Shown here one piece after another: positions 56,520 through 64,000 of a DNA stretch of 64,000 nucleotides; positions within the stretch are counted from its first letter, which is position 1; each line of letters starts with the position of its first letter. The DNA lies in contig NZ_RXOE01000004.1 of NCBI RefSeq assembly GCF_003965815.1, positions 1 to 64,000 of the forward strand, in the 5' to 3' direction. This DNA comes from Variovorax gossypii. GTDB lineage: Bacteria; Pseudomonadota; Gammaproteobacteria; Burkholderiales; Burkholderiaceae_C. The notes beneath the pieces are model-generated. The model saw only the letters and a list, made by a program, of their open reading frames with translations. It made no database searches and was not told where the DNA came from. The position numbers and the translations under genes are program-made.

Positions 56520-57302
56520 ATGCCCAAGTTCGCAGCCAACCTGACGATGCTCTTCACCGAGCTGCCCTTCATGCAGCGCTTCGAGGCCGCCGCCAAGGCC
56601 GGCTTCAAGGGAGTGGAGTACCTCTTCCCCTACCCCTTCGAGAAGAAGGAACTCGCCGCCGCCCTGCGCGACAACGGCCTGCAGCAGGTGCTTCACAACC
56701 TGCCCGCCGGCGACTGGGACAAGGGCGAGCGCGGCATCGCCTGCCATCCCGACCGCACCGGCGAGTTCGCCGAAGGCATCGGCGTGGCGATCGACTACGC
56801 CACCGCGCTGGGCTGCTCGCAGGTCAACTGCCTCGTGGGCAAGGTGCCCGCGGGCGTCGACAGGGAAGCGGCCCACAAGACGGTGGTGGCCAACCTCCGC
56901 CTCGCAGCGCGCGAACTCGAGGCAGCGGGCCTGCGCCTGCTGATCGAGCCCATCAACACCTTCGACATCCCCGGCTTCTTCCTCACGCGCACCGACCAGG
57001 CGCTGGCACTGATCGAGGAAGTCGGCTCTTCCAACCTGCGCGTGCAGTACGACATCTATCACGCGCAGCGCATGGAGGGCGAGCTGGGCAACACGCTCAC
57101 GAAGCACCTCGCGCAGATCGGCCACATCCAGCTGGCCGACAACCCGGGCCGCGGCGAGCCGGGCACGGGCGAGATCAACTACCCGTGGCTCTTCAAGCAC
57201 ATCGACTCGCTGGGCTACGACGGCTGGATCGGCTGCGAATACAAGCCCCGCGCCACCACGGTCGAGGGCCTCGGCTGGCGCCAGGCGCTCACGCAGCAAT
57301 GA
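56520..57302 (+). CDS. hyi: Hydroxypyruvate isomerase
   Basis: 260 aa TIM-barrel enzyme interconverting hydroxypyruvate and tartronate semialdehyde. Opening PKFAANLTMLFTELPFMQRF and NLPAGDWDKGERGIACHPDR are typical of Hyi. Metal-binding acids lie in LLIEPINTFDIPGFFLT, VQYDIYHAQRMEG and GCEYKP. The ATG at 56520 follows GAAGGAAGAGAAAAGAC. It is the second gene of the operon. Confidence 0.94.
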   Translation: MPKFAANLTMLFTELPFMQRFEAAAKAGFKGVEYLFPYPFEKKELAAALRDNGLQQVLHNLPAGDWDKGERGIACHPDRTGEFAEGIGVAIDYATALGCSQVNCLVGKVPAGVDREAAHKTVVANLRLAARELEAAGLRLLIEPINTFDIPGFFLTRTDQALALIEEVGSSNLRVQYDIYHAQRMEGELGNTLTKHLAQIGHIQLADNPGRGEPGTGEINYPWLFKHIDSLGYDGWIGCEYKPRATTVEGLGWRQALTQQ

Positions 57303-57332
57303 ATGAATGAAATCGGACAAGGAAACAGAGAC

Positions 57333-58244
57333 ATGACGACCCAACAACAGAAAATCGGATTCATCGGCCTCGGCATCATGGGTGCGCCCATGGCGGGCCA
57401 CCTGCTCGATGCCGGCTACCAGCTGTTCGTGAACACGCACGGCAACACGCCCGAGCCTTTCGTCTCGAAGGCCACCATCTGCGCCTCGGCGGCCGAAGTG
57501 ACGCGCCAGGCCGACATCGTCTTCATCATGGTGCCGGACACGCCCGACGTCGAGAAGGTGCTCTTCGGCGTGCCCGGCTCCGAAGGCGTGGCCGCAGGCC
57601 TGAAGGGCTCCAGCGGCAAGATCGTGGTCGACTGCAGCTCCATCGACCCGATCGCCACCAAGGACTTCGCGCGCCGCATCACCGCGCTGGGCGCGGGCTA
57701 CATCGACGCGCCGGTCTCCGGCGGCGAAGTGGGCGCCAAGGCCGCCAGCCTCACGATCATGTGCGGCGGCGACGAAGGCACCTTCGAGCGCGTGAAGCCG
57801 CTGCTCGACAAGATGGGCAAGAACGTCACGCTCGTGGGCGGCGCCGGCGACGGCCAGGTCTGCAAGGTGGCCAACCAGATCATCGTGGCGCTGAACATCG
57901 CGGCCGTGAGCGAGGCGCTGGTGTTCGCCTCGAAGGCCGGCGCCGATCCGGCCAAGGTGCGCCAGGCGCTGATGGGCGGCTTCGCGAGCTCGCGCATTCT
58001 CGAAGTGCACGGCGAGCGAATGATCAAGCGCACCTTCGCGCCGGGCTTCCGCATCGCGCTGCACCAGAAGGACCTGAACCTCGCGATGCAGAGCGCACGT
58101 TCGCTGGGCGTGTCGCTGCCGCAGACTGCCGGCGCTGCCCAGTTGATGAACGCGTGCGCGGCGCTGGGCTACGGCCAGCTCGACCACTCGGCGCTGGTGC
58201 GCGCGCTGGAAGCGCTCGCCCAGCACACCGTCACGCCGGACTGA
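57333..58244 (+). CDS. glxR: 2-Hydroxy-3-oxopropionate (tartronate semialdehyde) reductase
   Basis: 303 aa NAD(P)H enzyme reducing tartronate semialdehyde to D-glycerate. Start ATG at 57333 after ACAAGGAAACAGAGAC; an earlier ATG at 57303 is possible but worse. The Rossmann motif is GFIGLGIMGAPMAGHLL, the substrate loop DAPVSGGEVGA and the catalytic Lys in GDGQVCKVANQIIV. It is the last gene of the glyoxylate operon. It is a distant relative of the oxidoreductase at 7163, whose loop differs (DAPMTRT). Confidence 0.94.
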   Translation: MTTQQQKIGFIGLGIMGAPMAGHLLDAGYQLFVNTHGNTPEPFVSKATICASAAEVTRQADIVFIMVPDTPDVEKVLFGVPGSEGVAAGLKGSSGKIVVDCSSIDPIATKDFARRITALGAGYIDAPVSGGEVGAKAASLTIMCGGDEGTFERVKPLLDKMGKNVTLVGGAGDGQVCKVANQIIVALNIAAVSEALVFASKAGADPAKVRQALMGGFASSRILEVHGERMIKRTFAPGFRIALHQKDLNLAMQSARSLGVSLPQTAGAAQLMNACAALGYGQLDHSALVRALEALAQHTVTPD

Positions 58245-58288
58245 CCAGGTACTCCCCAGGCTTCGCGCACTTCGTGTCGCTTCTCCTT

Positions 58289-58341
58289 CCCCCTCGCCGG
58301 GGGCAACACCAGCGGCCCGGCAAAGCCGGTTCCGCGGTGTT
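58289..58341. terminator. Bidirectional hairpin repeat between convergent genes
   Basis: Two stacked palindromes: CCCCCTCGCCGGGGG (58289-58303) and a longer imperfect hairpin (58305-58341, AACACC...GGTGTT with inner CCGGC-AAA-GCCGG). They lie between the convergent glxR and flavoprotein genes and could terminate both. The sequence has the look of a recurrent intergenic element of this bacterial group. Confidence 0.6.
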
Positions 58342-58353
58342 CCTCGAAAAGAA

Positions 58354-59694
58354 TCAGGTTTTTGCAGCGGTCTCCAAGGATTCCTTGAGATTGCGCCGGC
58401 GCCAGGCCCAGGTCTTCACGGCCTGCGGCAGGATGCCCAGGCACGAGGCGTAGTACGTCACCTTGAAACCCCAGAAGCGCGGCCCGATCGGCGTGTTGCG
58501 GAACAGGTCGCCGGCCAGGATGGACAGCAGCGCCTCCTGCATGCGCCAGATGTTGCGCGGGTTCATGAAGAGCCGCCGGATGGCCGGCGAGGTGATGCGG
58601 TAGATGAACCACGAGAACATCTTCGGCCCGTGCTTCATCACCTTCTCGTAGTGGCGGAAGGCCTTTTCGGCTTCCTTCGCCTCGCCCTTGAGCCAGTGGT
58701 CGGCGGCGGTGGCGGCCTCGAAGCCGCTGTTCATCGCCAGGTACACGCCCGAAGAGAACATCGGGTCGACGAAGGCGTAGGCGTCGCCCACCATCATGAA
58801 GCGGTCGCCGCGGCAGAACGCCGAGTCGTAGGCGTAGTTGCCGGTGGAGGTGGCGCCTTCCATCAGCGTGGCGTTCTTCAGGCGAGCGGCCAGCTTGGGC
58901 GCGAGCGCGATGGTTTCCATCAGGAACTCCTCGAGCGAGCCCTTGCGGCGCTTGAAGTAGGCCGGAGAAGCCACCGCGCCGACGCTCACCGTGCCGTCCT
59001 TCAACGGGATGTACCAGAACCAGCCGTGGTCGAACCAGAACAGCGTGATGTTGCCCTCGAAGCGGCCCGGCCGGCGCTCGGCGTTGGCGAAGTGGCCGAA
59101 CAGCGCGGCGCTGGCGTGCTTGCGGTTGCGGCGCTTGGCGTCGAACTGGTTCGACAGCAGGGTGTCGCGCCCGCTGGCGTCGATCACGAAGCGCGGGCGC
59201 CAGGTGGTCTCGGCGCCGTCGTCGCCCTTGACCTTCACCGCCGGCCGGTTGTCGGGCGTGCCCTTGCCGGCGTCCATGTCCACGCCGGTGACGCGCTGTC
59301 CCTCGAAGGTACGCGCGCCGCGCTTGCCGGCATGGCGGAACAGCAGTTCGTCGAACTCGGAGCGGCGCACGTGCACCGCGTAGGGAAAGCTCTTGTCCAT
59401 CGCCTCGGCGAAGTGGAACTGGCTGGAATGGTCGTGCCAGGGCGAGACGAACTCCGCCCCATGCTTGCGGATGCCGATGGCCTCGACCTCGGTGCGCACG
59501 CCCAGGCGGTCGAACAGCGGCATGTTCATCGGCAGCAGCGATTCGCCGATGTGAAAGCGCGGATGCTGCGCCTTCTCGAGCAGCACCACGTCGTGCCCCT
59601 TGTCCGCGAGCAACGCGGCCACCGTGGAGCCCGACGGGCCGCCGCCGATGACGACGACGTCAGGATCGTTGCTGTTGAAAGGTCCGGATGCCAT
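58354..59694 (-). CDS. FAD-dependent oxidoreductase, flavin-halogenase-like
   Basis: 446 aa. FAD-binding motif VVVIGGGPSGSTVAALLADKGHDVVLLEK is at the N-terminus and the second FAD motif GDAYAFVDPMFSSGV is near residue 300. GWFWYIPL in the middle matches the W-x-W-x-I-P signature of flavin-dependent halogenases, and KHGAEFV precedes it as in that group. Relatives also include geranylgeranyl reductases and monooxygenases, so halogenation is possible but unproven. No flavin reductase or biosynthetic cluster is adjacent. It is divergent from the malic enzyme gene. Confidence 0.85.
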   Translation of the reverse strand: MASGPFNSNDPDVVVIGGGPSGSTVAALLADKGHDVVLLEKAQHPRFHIGESLLPMNMPLFDRLGVRTEVEAIGIRKHGAEFVSPWHDHSSQFHFAEAMDKSFPYAVHVRRSEFDELLFRHAGKRGARTFEGQRVTGVDMDAGKGTPDNRPAVKVKGDDGAETTWRPRFVIDASGRDTLLSNQFDAKRRNRKHASAALFGHFANAERRPGRFEGNITLFWFDHGWFWYIPLKDGTVSVGAVASPAYFKRRKGSLEEFLMETIALAPKLAARLKNATLMEGATSTGNYAYDSAFCRGDRFMMVGDAYAFVDPMFSSGVYLAMNSGFEAATAADHWLKGEAKEAEKAFRHYEKVMKHGPKMFSWFIYRITSPAIRRLFMNPRNIWRMQEALLSILAGDLFRNTPIGPRFWGFKVTYYASCLGILPQAVKTWAWRRRNLKESLETAAKT

Positions 59695-59949
59695 GCGTTG
59701 TTGCCCCTCTTGTCGTGGTGTTGTCGTTGTCGGCGATACCCCGGCCCGATTCCCGGCTGGACAGCCGGTCAGTTAACCAATGGGTAACGATCTGCAGTTT
59801 AGCGAACCCGCCAGCCCGTCCGACCGCCTTTTCCGTACCTGCCCTATCGGGCCGAAGATATGGATCCAGGCGTTTTCGGCATTTCCCCAGTAAGAAGAGG
59901 CCCCGCTTTTGCGGTAGCCTCATTGCCCGTCAGAAACAAGGAGACTTTC

Positions 59950-62250
<2,301 letters not shown>

Positions 62251-62267
62251 GCAGCAGCAAGAGCCGC

Positions 62268-63059
62268 TCAGGCATGGAACGGTGACGCGACCGGCACGTC
62301 GTCCGGGTCGAACACCTTCCATGCCAGCAGTTCCTCTTCCTCAGGCGGCGGCTCGCAGCCGCCCACGCGGCTGGGCTTCCAGCCGAAGCGTTGCCGCGTG
62401 TCGGCCAGCGCCTCGGCGCGCTTGAAGGCGGCCAGCGCCGAATCGATGACCGGCACGCCCAGCACGTCCTGCAGCTGGCGATAGAAACCGAACTCCAGCG
62501 TGCAGCCCAGGATCAGCGCCTCGGCGCCGTCCTCCTCGATGGCGCGGCGGCCCTGCTCGATCATGCGGCGCGCGGTTTCCTCGCGGTCGCGCTGGAAGTC
62601 TTCCACCCCGAGCTGCAGCGCGCGGCACGAGGCCAGCAGGTGGCCGTGCCCGTACTCGCGCACGCGCGACTCGATGCGCGGCACCCACTTTCGTCGCCCG
62701 ACGATGACCGACACCTTCTGCGCCAGGTTGGCCGCCACCTCGAACGAGGCCTGGCAGGGCGCGACCACCACCGTCTCGCCCGAGATCTCGCGCGCCTCGA
62801 CCAGCACCGGGTCGTAGAAGCAGCCGAGCACCACCGCGTCGAACTTCTTCACGGCCGCGTCTCGCACCACGCGAACGATGTCGGCGCCCAGCAGCGCCTC
62901 GTAGCTCTGGTACTCGACGTGATGGCGCACCGAGACGTTGCGCAGCGAAACCACCTCGACCTCGGTGTCAGGGTTCTTCACCTCGGCGAATTCACGGGCG
63001 AAGCGCTCGTTGTAGGTGTCGTTGCCGACCGTCCGTATCCATCGCACGCGCAGCGTCAT
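62268..63059 (-). CDS. Asp/Glu/hydantoin racemase family protein
   Basis: 263 aa. The two active-site cysteines of the family are present in VVLGCFYDPVL and LILGCTLEFGF. It begins RVRWIRTVGNDTYNERF, similar to hydantoin racemases that racemise 5-substituted hydantoins. The stop is 18 bases from the convergent maeB. It is 22 bases downstream of a DUF917 gene whose family includes an S-methyl-thiohydantoin desulfurase, so both may serve hydantoin or cyclic-imide catabolism. Confidence 0.88.
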   Translation of the reverse strand: MTLRVRWIRTVGNDTYNERFAREFAEVKNPDTEVEVVSLRNVSVRHHVEYQSYEALLGADIVRVVRDAAVKKFDAVVLGCFYDPVLVEAREISGETVVVAPCQASFEVAANLAQKVSVIVGRRKWVPRIESRVREYGHGHLLASCRALQLGVEDFQRDREETARRMIEQGRRAIEEDGAEALILGCTLEFGFYRQLQDVLGVPVIDSALAAFKRAEALADTRQRFGWKPSRVGGCEPPPEEEELLAWKVFDPDDVPVASPFHA

Positions 63060-63081
63060 GGCGGCTCCTCCTTGCGCGCGC

Positions 63082-64000
63082 TCAGGCCAGCGCTTCCTCG
63101 GCGGGCGCGAAGGCCTCGCCGAGCGACTTCTCGAGCGGCCGGTAGAGCTCGGGCATGAACATCGTGCGTGACAGCAGCAGCCGCGCGCGCGGCGCGACCA
63201 GCACGCGCAGCCGCGCGCCCTGGCGCACGTGGGCCGACACCACCGGCCTGCCGTCGTCCGAGAAGGTCATCACGAGATCGGGGAAGCGGGCGATGCGCTT
63301 TCCTTCCTGCTCCAGCAGCATGTATTCGTTGATGAAGCGCATCGTGGTGCGCGCCGCGTCGTCGAGCTCGACGATGCCCACGTCCACCCCTTCCTGCTGT
63401 TCGCAGCGGTAGGTGCGCACCTCGCCCTCGGCCACGATGCGGCCTTCCAGCGAACGGGCCACCGCATCGACGCCGCCATCGAGGTACGTCTGGCCCAGCG
63501 CGATGGCATGGCTGATGGCGCCCGGCGCCCCGTGCCGGCGCGCATAGCCCACGCTGACCGGGTTACGCGCCACCGCCACGAGGCCGCCTGCCTCGACGGA
63601 GGCGCGGCGCACCACGGCGGAGGTCTGCTCCAGGCGGCCCGACACCACGCCTTCGACATAGCGATGCGGCTCGCCGCCCGCGTAGGCCTGCACCGAGAGG
63701 TAGTCGGGCTCGGTGTGCAGGCCTAGCGCGCCCATCACGCTCGACGGATGCGCGCGGCCGTTGCAGGCCAGGTCGATCACGGGCAGCCCGCTCATCGCGG
63801 CATGGAACCAGCCGTTGACCGTGGTCTCGGCGCCGTTCTCGTTGGCATGCAGGCCGACCAGCTTCTGGCCCGCCGGCAGTTCGCGGCGCAGCAACTCCAG
63901 CGTGCGCAGCAGGTGCGCAGGCTGCACGTGCGGATCGGGCGCGGCCGGGGCGCCGACCAGCGCCATGGTGGCGGTGAGCGCCGAGTCGTCGAATTCGTCG
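63082..64000 (-). CDS. DUF917 family protein (S-methyl-thiohydantoin desulfurase-like), 5' end outside window
   Basis: The frame is open to base 64000, so the start lies beyond the window; at least 305 residues are visible. The sequence has the DUF917 order: NGWFHAAMSGLPVIDLACNGRAHPSSVMGALG, then GGLVAVARNPVSVGYARRHGAPGAIS, then VELDDAARTTMRFINEYMLLE and a C-terminal FPDLVMTFSDDGRPV. DUF917 proteins are linked with hydantoinase/oxoprolinase genes; one characterised member is an S-methyl-thiohydantoin desulfurase. The racemase gene follows it in the same operon. Confidence 0.85.
   Translation of the reverse strand, partial: DEFDDSALTATMALVGAPAAPDPHVQPAHLLRTLELLRRELPAGQKLVGLHANENGAETTVNGWFHAAMSGLPVIDLACNGRAHPSSVMGALGLHTEPDYLSVQAYAGGEPHRYVEGVVSGRLEQTSAVVRRASVEAGGLVAVARNPVSVGYARRHGAPGAISHAIALGQTYLDGGVDAVARSLEGRIVAEGEVRTYRCEQQEGVDVGIVELDDAARTTMRFINEYMLLEQEGKRIARFPDLVMTFSDDGRPVVSAHVRQGARLRVLVAPRARLLLSRTMFMPELYRPLEKSLGEAFAPAEEALA

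Overview
This is a high-G+C chromosomal window. Gene content, codon use and intergenic repeats look like a betaproteobacterium of the Comamonadaceae (Variovorax-like); this is an inference, since there is no rRNA or other phylogenetic marker here. Most genes are typical of a metabolically versatile soil or rhizosphere bacterium: organic-acid and peptide transporters, catabolic oxidoreductases, and the glyoxylate pathway.

Layout. 1-8.06 kb: a plus-strand operon of a dipeptide/oligopeptide-type ABC importer (permease, two ATPases, binding protein) followed by an amidase, an aldehyde dehydrogenase and a beta-hydroxyacid-dehydrogenase-like enzyme, probably for uptake and breakdown of an amide or peptide-like compound. 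8.06-18.15 kb: an accessory island of short, mostly hypothetical, mostly minus-strand genes with less G+C-rich codon use. It holds a divergent PyrF homologue, a GNAT acetyltransferase, a HAD/NIF-like phosphatase and several small secreted proteins. It starts at the 3' end of the oxidoreductase gene and ends at a decayed fragment of a related oxidoreductase 3' end. 18.2-29.5 kb: a secreted ExeM/NucH-type nuclease lipoprotein, a LysR regulator divergent from a fused indolepyruvate ferredoxin oxidoreductase, a two-component system with a periplasmic sensor, and an SDR.

29.9-36.4 kb: an MHS-family organic-acid permease, a small unknown gene, a cytoplasmic trypsin-like protease fused to a NucA-type nuclease (the most unusual single gene here), and a TctA/TctB tricarboxylate transporter pair lacking its binding protein. 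36.7-46.2 kb: an auxiliary type VI secretion cluster. It runs Hcp, VgrG with a C-terminal HExxH metallopeptidase, a putative immunity gene, an EagR-type chaperone, a PAAR-Rhs protein with a C-terminal toxin, and a putative immunity gene. 46.2-52.2 kb: a branched-chain-type binding protein, an SRPBCC protein, DctA with two palindromic operators and a downstream GntR regulator, an AI-2E-type permease and a DUF2141 protein.

52.2-64 kb: a carotenoid-oxygenase-family enzyme, then a LysR regulator divergent from gcl-hyi-glxR (glyoxylate to glycerate). A halogenase-like flavoprotein, an NADP malic enzyme fused to a phosphotransacetylase-like domain, a hydantoin/Asp-Glu racemase, and the 3' part of a DUF917 (S-methyl-thiohydantoin desulfurase-like) gene cut by the window end follow. 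No rRNA, tRNA, CRISPR array or complete insertion sequence was recognised.
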